DNA of 64,000 nucleotides. Origin: Salvelinus alpinus (lineage: Eukaryota > Chordata > Actinopteri > Salmoniformes > Salmonidae). Position numbers and translations under genes: made by a program. This document shows positions 11,098-24,179 of the stretch, piece after piece. Under the pieces are notes generated by a model, which saw nothing but the letters and a program-made list of their open reading frames with translations, did not search any database and was not told where the DNA came from. The stretch's first letter is position 1; each line of letters starts with the position of its first letter. The stretch covers positions 19,254,572 through 19,318,571 of the forward strand of contig NC_092091.1 in the NCBI RefSeq assembly GCF_045679555.1, written 5' to 3'.

Positions 11098-11695
11098 CCT
11101 TGATACACTGATCATCCCCAAAGCCAACACCTCATTTGGCCGCCTTTCCTTCCAGTTCTCTGCTGCCAGTGACTGGAACGAATTGCAAAAATCGCTGCAG
11201 TTGGAGACTTTTATTTCCCTCACCAACTTTAAACATCAACTATCTGAGCAGCTAACCGATCGCTGCAGCCGTACATAGTCCATCTGTAAATAGCCCACCC
11301 AATCTACGTACCTCATCCCCATACTGTTTTTATTTGATTTACTTTTCTGCTCTTTTGCACACCAGTATCTCTACTTGCACATCATCATCTGCTCATTTAT
11401 CACTCCAGTGTTAATCTGCTAAATTGTAATTATTCGCTCCTATGACCTATTTATTGCCTACCTCCTCATGCCTTTTGCACACACTGTATATAGACTTTCT
11501 TTTTTCTACTGTGTCATTGACTTGTTTATTGTGTTATTGGCTTGTTTATTGTTTACTCCATGTGTAACTCTGTGTTGTTGTCTGTGTCCCACTGCTTTGC
11601 TTTATCTTGGCCAGGTCGCAGTTGCAAATGAGAACTTGTTCTCAACTAGCCTACCTGGTTAAATAAAGGTGAAATAAAAATAAAATAAATACCTG
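11098..11695 (+). mobile_element. 3' end of a non-LTR retrotransposon
   Basis: The frame 11024-11278 carries a typical LINE ORF C-terminus (FSAASDWNELQKSLQL segment). It is followed by a 3' UTR rich in CTTGTTTATTG words, the conserved TGGCCAGGTCGCAGTTGCAA stretch and an AATAAAGGTGAAATAAAA tail. Severely 5' truncated. Confidence 0.75.
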
Positions 11696-11925
11696 ATACT
11701 CAAGGCTTAAAAATAATCATTTAACCTGTCTCCTCCCCTTCATCTACACTGATTGAAGTAGATTTAACAAATCAAATCAAATGTATTTATAAAGCCTTTT
11801 TTTACATCCACAGATGTCACAAAGTGCATATACAGAAACCAAGAAACAAGTGACATCAATAAGGAATCATAGCTTTCACCTGGTCAGTCTATATCATAGA
11901 AAGAGCAGGTGTCCTTAATGTTTAA
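11696..11925 (-). mobile_element. Tc1-like fragment interrupted by a short retroelement tail
   Basis: The outer sequence (CTTAAAAATAATC..., CCCTTCATCTACACTGATTG, and ...GAAAGAGCAGGTGTCCTTAA) matches the outer transposon at 17.0-17.9 kb. A piece of about 75 bp starting AATCAAATCAAATG (11768-11846), the reverse complement of a TTTGA-type LINE/SINE tail, splits it, flanked by AACAA-type repeats. Confidence 0.65.
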
Positions 11926-12628
11926 TATAATTTGTATTCATTAGGGATCTCCATTAGCTGCTGCCAATGCAAAACACATTAAGGCACTTACATTAAACAT
12001 AAAACAAAAGATAAAACAGTACATATAACATTATTACAACACTACATATCTACAATACGAAATGTATAATATCACCATACAACGTTATTTCAATGTACGT
12101 GTGTGTGTAGAGTGTTGGCGCTTGTGTGCGTATGCATGTTTCTGTACCTGTGTGGGTGTCTCTTCACAGTCCCCGCTGTTCCATAAGGTGTATTCTTCTC
12201 TGCTTTTTTAATCTAATTCTACTGCTTGCATCAGTTACCTGATGTGGAATAGAGTTCCATGTAGTCATTCCTTGCCACCCACTCTGACACTAACTGCAGC
12301 TCTTTGTTAAGTGTTGCAGTAATTTCAGTCGCTGTAGTAGCTGACGTGTATAGTGTTGAGTCATCCGCATACATCGACCCACTGGCTTTACCCAAAGCCA
12401 GTGACATGTTGTTAGTAAAGATTGAAACAAGTAATGGGCCTAGACAGCTGCCCTGGGGAATTCCTTATTCTATCTGGATTATATTGGAGAGGCTTCGATT
12501 AAAGAACAGTGGTAGCAATACATGGTTATTATATCTACAGAAAAGCCAATCGGGGAATGTAATGTTCTGTGTTCTGTTAGACAGGTAACTCTTTATCCAT
12601 ATAGCAGGGGGTGTAAAGCCATAACTTC
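11926..12628 (-). mobile_element. non-LTR retrotransposon remnant with intact YADD motif
   Basis: On the minus strand a reverse transcriptase reads WIKSYLSNRTQNITF (12465-12752 frame), then, after a frame break, SIFTNNMSLALGK followed by SMYADDSTLYTS. YADD is the catalytic motif, here intact. It continues to the 3' UTR end near 11935 (TTCATTAGGGATC on the plus strand). 5' truncated. Confidence 0.75.
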
Positions 12629-12785
12629 TTATGGGCAGGTGGGACGGTAGTGTCCCACTTGGCCAACATCCGGTGAAATTGCAGAGAGTGAAATTCAAAA
12701 ATACCAAATTCAAATATTTAACATTCTTGAAAATATATGTATTATACATCAAAATAAAGCTTAACTTCTTGTTAATCCAGCCGCG
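12629..12785. repeat. dispersed repeat fragment
   Basis: Stretch starting CTTATGGGCAGGTGGGACG and containing TTAACTTCTTGTTAATCC, which I recognise as a recurrent salmonid interspersed sequence of DNA-transposon character. Its two sides are a LINE and a Tc1 fragment. No ends or target duplication resolved. Confidence 0.4.
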
Positions 12786-13490
12786 GTCTCAGATTTCAAT
12801 TCCAAGTGTCGGCTGGAGAGGTGTAAAGCTCACCGCCATTGGACTTCGGAGCAGTGGAAACACGTTCTCTGGAGTGATGAATCACGCCTCACCACCTGGC
12901 AGGCCAACGGATGAATCCGGTTTTGGCGGATGCCAGGAGAATGCTACCTTCCCGAATGCATAGTGCCAACTTAAAGTTTGGTGGAGAAGGAATAATGGTA
13001 TGGGGCTGTTTTTCATGGTTTGGGCTAGGCCACTTAGTTCCAGTGAAGGGAAATCTTAACAGCATACAATGACATTCTAGATGATTCTGTGCTTCCAACT
13101 TTGTGGCAACAGTTTGGGGAAGGCCCTTTCCTGTTTCAGCATGACAATGCCCCCGTGCACAAAGCGAGGTCCATACAGAAATGGTTTGTCGAGATCGGTG
13201 TGGAAAAACTTGACTGGCCTGCGCAGAGCCCTGACCTCAACCCCATCGAACACATTTGGGATGAATTGGAACGCCAACTGCGAGCCAGACCTAATCGCCC
13301 AACATCAGTGCCCGACCTCACTAATGCTGTTGTGGCTGAATGGAAGCAAATCCCCGCAGCAATGTTCCACATCTAGTGGAAAGCCTTCCCAGAAGAGTGG
13401 AACAGCAAAGGGGGGACCAACTCCATATTTTGGAATGAGATGTTTGATGAGCATGTGTCCACATACCTTTGCTCATGTAGTGTATATTAG
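12786..13490 (+). mobile_element. Tc1-like transposon, right half
   Basis: C-terminal part of a Tc1 transposase. The frame 13089-13376 has FLFQHDNAPVHKA (second catalytic Asp region) and WPAQSPDLNPIEHIWDELE (third acidic residue). The upstream part (FGGE-type loop region, 12860-13060) is frameshifted. It runs to a terminus near CATGTAGTGTAT at about 13490. The left half is missing. Confidence 0.85.
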
Positions 13491-13665
13491 TGTTAATTTT
13501 TCATAATTTTTGTACAAATGTTTTTACAAAATGTCCACATTGACATTACAAAGTCTTTTGTGTAGATCGTTGACAGAAATGACAATGAAATCCATTCTAA
13601 TCCCACTTCGTAACACGTGGAAGAATTCAAGGGGTGTGAACCCTTTCTGAAGGCACTGTATATGC
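13491..13665 (+). mobile_element. end fragment of another Tc1-like family
   Basis: Ends TCAAGGGGTGTGAACCC...GAAGGCACTGTATA, a classical salmonid Tc1 right terminus of a third family. Only the terminal 170 bp or so is present. Confidence 0.6.
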
Positions 13666-13949
13666 TCAGGCTATATGATAAATATTACCCCACTACAGTG
13701 ACGACCAGTTGGAAGAGTTTGGTACATTTTAAATTAAAACCCTGCAGTGTTGTGACTTGTCTCCAGATGTTGCATGGTTGGTACCATAGATGGGGGTGGG
13801 CCCTTCACCAACCCAAAACATTTAACCATGTTAAGAAGTTTTCTGAGTATCATTGTGAAAGCAGAAGCCTGTATTTGTTGCTGTGGTTACAGCTTGTTTT
13901 CCGTCATAACAGTGTATATGTAGATGTCTTTATTGTGTGTGTAAAGAGC

Positions 13950-14131
13950 TATTTAAAAAAAATCTTTATTTAACTAGGTAAGTCAGTTAAGAAAAAAATC
14001 TTATTTTCAATGACAGCGGGTTTACTACCTTATTCAGGGTCAGAAGTACAGATTTTTAGCTTGGGGATTCGATCTTGCAACCTTTCGGTTACTAGTCCAA
14101 CGCTCTAACCACTAGGCTGCCTGCCGCCCCT
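13950..14131 (-). repeat. tRNA-derived SINE
   Basis: On the minus strand the head reads GGCAGCCTAGTGGTTAGAGC (A-box like) and GGTTGCAAGATCGAATCC (B-box like), as in tRNA-derived salmonid SINEs. The body ends with TTAACTGACTTACC and a TTAAATAAAG tail. It is a repeat, not a functional tRNA gene. Confidence 0.8.
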
Positions 14132-15140
14132 ACGACACTGTGATGTCACCATATCTTGGTAAATAACAAGCTGTTACAACCATAAACTAAATACTAAATA
14201 GTCTAAGCATTCCAATGTAATAACATTTGAAAACTGATCTCCAGGTAAAACGTTTAAGGCACACCTTTCATTTCCAATGTAAAATGTTAAACTTGGACCA
14301 ATAAAAATAACCCAAGCTAAAATTAGTACACAGTAAAAATAACACATTCCAATGGCATGACATTGTGACGGTCGACATTTACCCATTTAGTCCAAATATT
14401 GCTGTAGCCTCCTCCCCGGGCGGTTTGGAGTATAACTATGGGTCGGTGAGAGGCACGTTCCCAGAATAGAGCCTTTCTGTGTGTTGAAAAGGATAATTGC
14501 TCATCTGAGCTCACCCAAGATGCATCACTCTCTCTCTCTCCTTATCCAATGGTGATATAAACATCTGCTGCATTCTTGGAAGAAAGAGTTATGTTGACCG
14601 CTCTCTCTTTCACAGCACTTTTTTATTTATTTTTGAGCTGGGGTGGGGGGGGGGGTTGATAAGAGTGTTTGTACTGCAGATATAGAGATTGGGGGAGGCT
14701 GGACTGAGAGACTGAGACATAAGCTGGTGTGGGTCTGGTTATTTGAACATTGTGAGTCAGGGCTCAGAAATGAGGGAGTAGGCATGAATGGCCCTGGCTG
14801 TTTGTTATGTGGGTCAGTGGACTCCTCTTTAACCTTTCAGCTTCACCTCTCTCTCTCTCTCTCTCTCCTACGGGAAGTGACCAATAGACCTCGAGCCGTG
14901 GGTCTGGCCTGACTGAAAAGACAAGTCATGTGTGCAGCCTGGAATGGAAGTCAAACACAGTGACAGCGCCAGAGAAATCCCTTTGTAGTGAGTCAATGCG
15001 GAGGGTACCAATTAATGTGCTGTTTACTCAAGGGAAACAAGGCCAGTGTTTGGTTGGATGGATGGACTTGCTGCACTACCAGAGTTTTATAAATAAAGAC
15101 CACAAGACAGGTTAATGGAAGGGAGGACCTGAGAATCCTC
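14132..15140. other. no gene recognised
   Basis: Intergenic sequence with a poly-G run (14641-14654) and a short CT repeat (14847-14867). No coding exon or transposon end recognised. Confidence 0.45.
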
Positions 15141-15530
15141 TTAATTAAAGGGCTCTCTCTCTCTTTTTCTCCCACCTCTTTCTCTCTGTGTCTCTCTCTC
15201 TTTCTCTCCCCCTCTATCTCTCTCTGTCTCCTTCTTTCTCCCCCTCTTTCTCCCTCTTTCTTTCTCCCCCTCTTTCTCCCTCTTTCTATCTCTGCCTCTC
15301 TCTTTCTCCCCCCTCTTTCTCCCCTCTTTCTCTCTCTTTTTCCCCGCTTTTTCTCCCTCTTTCTCTCTCTCTCCCACTCTTTTTCCTTCTTTCTCTCTCT
15401 GTCTCCCCTCTCTCTCTCTCTCTCTTTCTCCCCCCTATTTATCCTTCTTTCTCTCTCTTGCTCTCTCTCTGTCACTCTCGCCCACTCTTTTGCTTGTTTG
15501 CTCTCTCTCTCTATCTCTACAGGGGAAAGT
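15140..15530 (+). repeat. pyrimidine-only tract (CTCTTTCTCCC type)
   Basis: Nearly 400 bp of C and T in irregular TCTCTCTTTCTCCCCC units. Reading frames through it give Arg/Glu/Lys or Ser/Leu repeats and are not genes. Confidence 0.95.
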
Positions 15531-15764
15531 ACTGTACCAGTAGATAAAAAAAAAGATCTCACTCTAAACTGTTGATGACATTTTCTGAGGCACAAATGTT
15601 TCGGAGGAAACCTCCGGACAGACTGGTGCTTGCGTTTGACATCACATGCACCCAAATTGGCCTTCCTGTTTATGCAGCTGCTTTATATCAGAGGCAATTC
15701 CAGATCAAACAGCTTTAAGCTGGAAATTACAGAAACTACGCTGTCCTAAATATCTGCACCTGGG

Positions 15765-15880
15765 ACTGCGTGGTCAGACTCCTCCAGCCATACTCTGGCC
15801 TCCCTCTATGAGACATTATGAAAGTATGTACTCACTACTGTAAGTCGCTTTGGATAAAAGCGTCTGCTACATGGTATATT
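15765..15880 (+). repeat. SINE/LINE-type 3' tail
   Basis: Contains TGTAAGTCGCTTTGGATAAA followed by AGCGTCTGCTA (15839-15870), a conserved 3' tail shared by many teleost SINEs and their partner LINEs. The head is degraded. Confidence 0.6.
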
Positions 15881-16222
15881 CTATTATATTTTACATAGAT
15901 TTTATGAGGAACATAGCTCAAACTGGTAGAAGCTGTGCATGTGTCATGATCAGGAAAAACCTGATCAGGAAAAACTCAGGGCCCCAGCAAAATAGGCTGT
16001 AACTAGGGCTGGGAGTTTTTCCTCAGACAGGTCATATATCCTGTAAATACTCATGACCTCTGAATACGTGGAAGAGCTACCTGGAAGGGTAGAGTTAGGG
16101 GGGCTAGAAGACCACCTCTGAGCGGGTTGGAACAATCTTAAAGCACAATCCTGCAGACCACAGTAGCCTAAAAACAGTTGTTTGTTCCCCTGCTCACTCT
16201 CCCACGTTCTGCCTGTGAACTG

Positions 16223-16386
<164 letters not shown>

Positions 16387-16619
16387 GGTGTAAGGTCGAC
16401 ATCTGTCCACAGAAGGCCTACGGGATTTCACCTCACTGACTGGGGCCAGAATGTTAGGAATGTTGAGTTCAATACTGGTCAGTCGGCCAGGGCGGTCGGC
16501 CAGTCTACCAGCCATCCATCTGTGGCATCCCAGGTCAAAATATCTCTTCAGAGGCTTTTCTGTCTCTCTGGGCATAGACTGAGCAATGTCCTGTCAGGAG
16601 ATGTGTTATTGCCTCTTGA

Positions 16620-16960
16620 GACCAGGGAGGGAGAAAGAGGGTTGGGAGAAGAAGTGAGAGAGAGAGAGGGATGGGGAGGTGGAGAGGGAGAAGGAGAGGG
16701 AGAGGAGGAAAGAGAGAGAGACGGTTGGGAAAGGGAAATTAGATAAAATGACACATTAGAGAGAGGAAATGGAGAGAGAGAGGGAGAGAGAGAGGGAGAG
16801 AGAGAGAAAAGCAGAGGGAGAGAGAGAGAGACCCAGTTCACAGGCAGTGGCAGAAGGAGAGAGAGGAAGAGAGAGCGAGAGAGAGAGAGACCCAGTTCAC
16901 AGGCAGTGGCAGAAGGAGAGAGAGGAAGAGGAAGAGAGAGGGAGAGGGATAACACCCTGC
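16620..16960 (+). repeat. purine tract with 59-bp tandem duplication
   Basis: GAGAGG-type purine run in which CCCAGTTCACAGGCAGTGGC occurs twice, 59 bp apart (16832 and 16891), within otherwise GA-rich sequence. Confidence 0.9.
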
Positions 16961-17026
16961 TCCAACCCAACAGCCCATGTCTCACGTTGTGCAGAAGGTT
17001 AATAAGGGCATATTGAGAAAAGACCG

Positions 17027-17868
17027 AGTATACCAAATACAGTATTAGGAACACCTTCCCAATATTGACCTTCTTTCTTTAACTTGTCTCCTCCCCTTCA
17101 TGTACACTGATTGAAGTGGATTTAACAAGTGACATCAATAAGGGATCATAGCTTTCACCTGGATTAATCTGGCCAGTCTGGTCAAACCCAGATTTGTCTG
17201 TCAGACTGCGAGATCGTGAAGCGTGATTCCTCACGCGAGAACATGTTTCCACTGCTCCAGAGTACAATGGTGACAAGCTTAACACCACTCCAGCCAACGC
17301 TTGGCATTGCACATGGTGATCTTAGGCTTGTGTGCGGCTGCTCGGCCATGGAAACCTATTTCATGAAGCTCCCGACAAACAGTTCTTGTGCTGATGTTGC
17401 TTCCAGAGGCAGTTTGGAACTCGGTAGTGAGTGGACAGGGAGAGACGATTATTACCCGCTACACGCTTCAGCACTCAGTGGTCCCGTTCTGTGAGCTTGT
17501 GTGGTCTGTTACTTCGCAGCTGAGCCGTTGACGCTCCTAGACGTTTACACTTCACAATAACAGCACTTACAGCTGACCGGGGCAGTTGTAGAAGGGCAGA
17601 AATTTGACGACCTGACTTGTTGGAAAGGTGGCATCCTGTGATGGTGCCATGTTGAAAGTCACTGAGCTCTTTGGTAAGGCCATTCTACTCACAATGTTTG
17701 TCTATGGAGATTGCATGGTGGTGTACTCGATTTTATACACCTGTCAACAACGGGTATGGCTGAAATAGCCAAATCCACTCATTTGAAGGGGTGTGTACAT
17801 AGTTTTGTATATATAGTGTATTTCATGGAAAGAGCAGGTGTTCTTAATGTTTTGTATACTCAGTGTAT
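17027..17868 (-). mobile_element. internally deleted Tc1-like element with another Tc1 nested in it
   Basis: The outer element has termini GAGTATACCAAATA (17026) and TATACTCAGTGTATAC (17855-17870). Its interior is reduced to about 150 bp plus 45 bp. Between about 17178 and 17822 lies the left half of the Tc1 family whose right half is at 12.8-13.5 kb, in minus orientation (terminus TATATATAGTGTA). Outer sequence resumes at TTCATGGAAAGAGCAGG. Confidence 0.75.
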
Positions 17869-18242
17869 ACTCCTAATACTGTGTTGACATCAGTTGTTAG
17901 GAATGTCTATCAACACACTAATCTTTCCCACCCTGCTCAACACATAGTTGAGTGTAGTGTATCATTACCCTATGAAATATATTTGTTTTTGAGAAGGGGA
18001 CATGTAGGAGGTGTGCATTACTGTCTTTGATGTTTGTCAGATCCTGAATACCTACGCATAAATATTTTACTGCAGTCAGAAAGAGAATCAAAACATGGCA
18101 GCTCCTGACTGGCAAGTCATACAGTCGTTACCAGAGTGATGATGAGAGATTGTAGTTTTAAAGACAGTGGTTTGATGAAATGCAACACCTCAGCAACTGG
18201 GAAATGATATGGAATATCCCCTTTAATGTGAATGTAAAGCAG
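17869..18242. other. no gene or repeat recognised
   Basis: Unique-looking intergenic sequence. Confidence 0.4.
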
Positions 18243-18352
18243 ACCCACTGGGCACAGACGTCAATTCAACGTCTAGTTCACGTTAGTTCAACGTAATGTC
18301 ATTGAAATTACGTGGAAACAACATTGATTCAACCAGTGTGTGCCCAGTGGGT
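18243..18352. repeat. palindromic MITE
   Basis: 110-bp element bounded by inverted repeats ACCCACTGGGCACA and TGTGCCCAGTGGGT, with AACGTNNA-type internal words typical of a widespread fish MITE. A related scrap (TGACATGGTGACAT, TCACGTTGAATT) lies at about 23365-23460. It is followed by a (CT)n run to 18418. Confidence 0.75.
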
Positions 18353-18419
18353 AGTCTCTCTCTCTCTCGCTCTCTCTCACTCCCTCTTTCTCTCTCTCTC
18401 CCTCTCTCTCTCTCTGTTC

Positions 18420-19671
<1,252 letters not shown>

Positions 19672-19924
19672 GGATTACCTCAGTTGTTAGCACTTCATTA
19701 CCTTGTGTCTCATGTTGTTTTATGTGAACCACTGTGTCTTTGGTGGGCTGTAACAGGATAGGGGATGTCAGGCCCCACATACTCACTCTTTTCCCCCTTG
19801 TTCCGTAGACACCCATAGACCACCCTGGTGTCAGGCAACCTGGAGCCGCTAGTTCAGCAGATTCTGCAAGCCAGCTAATCCTGCTTCATGCTGAATCCTG
19901 CTTCAGTTTTTGAACTCATAGGCC

Positions 19925-20818
19925 TTAGAGAGTCTATGCTAATGATGCCATGTCAGACACCCTGCTCACTTGCACAGGTTCACCACAAGGGTGTCTACTG
20001 TCACCCCTTCTGATATTCTCTACATCAATGACTGTCAGAGTGCCCACACCCACTGCCATCTTGTGAAGTTTGCCAATGACACAGTCCTCCTCTCACTCCT
20101 CTCGGTGTCTGAGCAGGATCACGGCCCAGCCCTCCAGGAATTAATTGACTGGTGTGACAGTGCGCTGCTGGAGTTGAATGTCTCCAAGACGAAGGAAATG
20201 GTTGTCAACTTCAGGAGGAAGCCCCCAAGATGGACCAGGTGATCATCCATGGTGAGGAGGTTGACATTTCGGACCGGTGTAAATATCTTGGTACCATCTT
20301 TGATAACACCCTGAAGTTTGAAAAAAATACACAGATTCCATCATCAAAAAAGCTCACCAGAGACAATACTTCCTCAGGAAACTGAACTCATTCAGTGTCT
20401 ATGAATCAATATTGGTTACTGGTTCATTCCCTTTCTGTCAAGAACAGGAACTGCCTCCAAGCCATTGTGAACACCTGTTCTAAGATCACCGGTGTAGGCC
20501 TCTCAGAATTCTGACCTCGTTCTTTGAACGGCAGGCCAGGAGTAAGACCTATGACATCCTGGGGGCCTGCACCCATGTCTTCAACCCGAAGTTCCAACTG
20601 CTCCCCGTTGGACCCCGCCTGCGCTGTCTCAAGTGCCCCACTAATAGGCGTAGGGCCTCGTTTGTGCCCGAGGCCATCCGCTTGGTTAACAGGACCATTG
20701 AGGAAGACCTAGGGACTATTCTAGAGATAGTTTATCCCTGCAATTCATTAGACATTGTGGCTAACAAGAAGTTTTACTTTCTTAAATTGCACTATGCACC
20801 TTTAACTGATTCTTAATA
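19925..20818 (+). mobile_element. non-LTR retrotransposon RT C-terminal fragment
   Basis: The frame 19970-20242 carries KFANDTVLLSLLSVSEQDHG and a LIDWCDSALLELNVSKTKEM segment, the RT palm and the region after it. FAND replaces the active FADD, so a catalytic Asp is lost. Thumb and C-terminal pieces follow in other frames (RCKYLGTIFD; a LPVGPRLRCLKCP segment in 20524-20712) to an AATAAATG end at 20816. It is a different family from the RSg-1-like elements. Confidence 0.75.
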
Positions 20819-20990
20819 AATGTTAATATACATTTTTTATACTCTAATTGCGACTTGGGGATTAATACAGTTGTATTGTATTTAGAGCAGACAGTTGTCT
20901 TGGAGTGGACAGGTCTGTTGACGTGGCTAGCAGGCTAAACTAAACCTGAGTTTCTTAGCATCTAACAAGCAAATCATCAACACTTAGCAG

Positions 20991-21868
20991 CAGAGGTTGG
21001 AAGTGAACAGAACCACTTGTTCCATTACATTGTTCTGACCAGCAAAATAAAGTGCTGATTATATCGTTCCTTTCTGTTCCTTTTTTAACCTGTGAAATCG
21101 ACAGTTTTTACATTTAGTAATTCAATTACTTCACCAGTCAGTCGTTTACATGCGTGATGGACAGACAAGTGCAGGGCGCGAGATGCGACTGAAATGTCTG
21201 TGAGTGGGGAGAGAACGAGAGAGGGTGGGTGAGGAGGCTTGGCTTGAAGCACTGGGCATGTTGTTATGACATGTATTATCTGAATTAGGCCCACTGAATT
21301 ACACCTACAGAGGAGCGGCTTCTATGGAGAAACTTTGAATGTCCTTTGAACTTGCTAGAGTTGGCATAACGCAGGATCAGAGCTCTAATAAGCAGAATTA
21401 AAAACATGTCTTACCTTTTCGTAGTTAATATATCCAATGTGAAACGTGATAACTATAGTATACTTAACTAGCATTGAATAAATGTATCCATTCTTCTCTA
21501 ATTGAACTCCCTATCTTCTGAATCATGCTTCTAACGTCAGCACAGTAGCCTATGATTCGGAAGAGGTAGGTGCAGGCAGCCAACACACACACACACTGGC
21601 AAAGATTTTCAGCTGGCAGGCAGACACTAGAAGAAGTTTCTGAGTGACAGAGTGAGGGCATTGCATAGGTGCTTTGTTGCGATTTTGTGGGACTTGAAAA
21701 AAATTACTGGAATGTAAAATAACTTTATTAACCGGTTCCCATGCTTTTAAAATCCAGTTCTTTTCTGGAACAGATTAGATCACTTCCGTTTTCGGTTCTG
21801 TTTTTGTTCCTCGGAAAATGTTATTTTCCGGTTTTTGGTACTGTTCCCTGTACTGGTTCCATCCCCTG
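20991..21868. mobile_element. non-autonomous hAT element with perfect 8-bp TSD
   Basis: CTTAGCAG occurs exactly at 20983-20990 and again at 21869-21876, flanking imperfect inverted ends CAGAGGTTGGAA and TTCCATCCCCTG. Length 878 bp. There is no transposase. The interior includes a small CA run at 21585-21598. Confidence 0.85.
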
Positions 21869-21876
21869 CTTAGCAG

Positions 21877-22855
21877 GGCCTTTTATCTGCCAAAACACTA
21901 ACCTGTTTGTGTCTGCTGATATTCTACTCCAAAGCGGGAACCTCCATCTATCTTTGCGGGATGGTGGGTCATATCAGAGCCCCCCTCCCCCCCGTGTGAA
22001 TGGCCACTTCTGTAGAACAGAGAGGAAGAGGAAGTGAAACAAGGAGGCCACACCCCTGGACTGGTCACATCAATCATCAGCATGACAGTTTGAAGATGTG
22101 CAGTCTGTCTTGATAAGGGCATGTAACAAGAGCCATTGTGTCAGGAACAAGATGGCAAAGCGTGAGAAAGAGTGTCAGGGATGGAGGATGGAGGATATGA
22201 CAGTACAGTACTGTACATTATCACATACCCCATCCTGGTATGACTAAAATCCTACAAATCAACATAAATTGTGCTATGGAAACTCTATTATGATAACTAA
22301 AACATTAACAAAGCTGGCACTTTTAGAGTTGTTTCTGATCTCCTCTACCTTCTAATGAGCACATTCCCAAGTAGAAGTGTTGCAGGCCTATCCTTTGTTG
22401 TTATACTGTATTTCAGGCCTAGTATCGTGAGTGGAGTTTCCTTCTCCAGTTTTGAGACTTAAACTTAATCTGAAAAATTGCGTGTCAGAAAGGAAAATGT
22501 CAGTGAATGGAAAGAGGGGAAAATAGACTTTAATCACAGAAACACAGACCCAGAAAAAAGGAGAGGCAGACACAAGTGGAAACCAGAGGAATGCTAGCCA
22601 GCTGGGGGATGCATCTAGCCCATCCAGCCCATTCTGCTGCATTTTAATGGGAGGCAGGAGTGAGCTAGAGGATGGTGGTGGGGGGAAGGGAAAGGTCCCA
22701 AACAAAAGCCAATTTGAAGGATGAGCTAAAACCAGCACAGCTAAAACCCTGTGGCCGGGACTGGGTCCCAGAGGTGCAGAGCTGGAGGCAGGCCGGCCGC
22801 ACATCTCTGGGCCCTGGTCAAGACTCCTTTCCCTTTCTCAGCCTTCCCTCTGGTC
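21877..22855. other. no gene recognised
   Basis: Intergenic. No repeat end or supported exon was seen. Reading frames here lack domain-like features. Confidence 0.4.
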
Positions 22856-22859
22856 TTCA

Positions 22860-23140
22860 CACCCTGGGGAGGGGAGGAGAGGAGGGAGGAGAGGAGAGGA
22901 AAGGCGAGGAGAGAGGAAAGGAGAGGAAAGGAGAGGAGACGAGGGGAGATAGGAAAGGAGAGGAGACGAGGGGAGAGAGGAAAGGAGAGGAGAGGAGGGG
23001 AGAAGAACGGAGAGGAGAGAGGAAAGGAGAGGAAAGGAAAGGAGAGGAGATTAGAGGAGGGGAGAAGGAGGGGAGAGGACAGAAAAGGAAAGGAAATGAG
23101 ATGAGGGGATGGGAAAGGAAAGGAAAGGAGAGGCAGATGG
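22860..23140 (+). repeat. purine minisatellite (GGAAAGGAGAGGAGA type)
   Basis: About 280 bp of GGAGAGGAAA-type units, nearly all purine. It opens Glu/Arg/Lys-rich frames, including one running 22672-23271, that have no gene support. Confidence 0.95.
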
Positions 23141-23837
23141 CAGGGCTGTTTAGTTACCTAACTGGCCCATCCAGCCGGGAGGATCGGCCACAGCAGCGTC
23201 TGTCTGACAGGCTTCCTCCCTTCTGGCCCGGGCCGGCCGGTCTCCACGGCCTAGCTGCATACTGGAGCTAACCCACATCCCCTTCTGCACTGGGAGGCAG
23301 GCCCACTGAGACACACACTGTAGGCTACATGCTAACAGAGCAGACTGTTCACATTTCATTTTTCACCCAACTTTGAACCTAAATCCAATGACATGGTGAC
23401 ATATTTTTTTGATTTCACGTTGAATTTGCGCTAGTTGACAACTCAACCAATTGACTTCAATCGACTGCTGTACATTTATGTTTCTTGCAAAGTTCCCTTC
23501 AAACAACTGACATACTGTACACAACAGTTCTGTTTGTTCAATCAATAAGTCAATGCTGCTCTACATCGATTGTTCTTGCAGAGTTCCCCAGCATTGTAGA
23601 GCATCTTCCTCTATGGTTTACTAGCCGTGTGGAAGAGATTTGGTCCATTGATGTAGCTGAGTGGCATGCAGTGTGTCTCTCCGCACAGAGACTAGCTACA
23701 GCGGATCTGAGCGATCCTGAACAACAGGTGGGCTGGATGTCTTTACTTCCACTGCAAACTATTTTCTTTGAAACTGAAAAGCTGATCCAAGACAGGAAGA
23801 ATGTCACATTAGTGCTGCTTATTTTCTTCTCATGGAC

Positions 23838-24058
<221 letters not shown>

Positions 24059-24179
24059 GACACATCCTCTTCGGAAGTCAATCATAAACAACATGAAATC
24101 ATACAAGCATGAGTTTCCTCAAAAACATACACACACTGGATCCAGAGACAGAAAAATAGACACATATACACTTCTCCTT

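Noticed and set aside
13950..14131. tRNA gene (A- and B-box)
   Set aside because: The head is SINE-like, without a complete cloverleaf, and it is joined to a SINE body and tail. The same applies to 40745-40950 and 48605-48725.
15141..15655. Arg/Glu-rich minus-strand frames of up to 220 codons
   Set aside because: Pyrimidine tract read from the opposite strand. Same pattern at 16.0-16.6, 19.5 and 34.4-34.9 kb.
22672..23271. 199-codon plus-strand frame with Glu/Arg/Lys repeats
   Set aside because: Low-complexity translation of a GGAAAGGAGA minisatellite.
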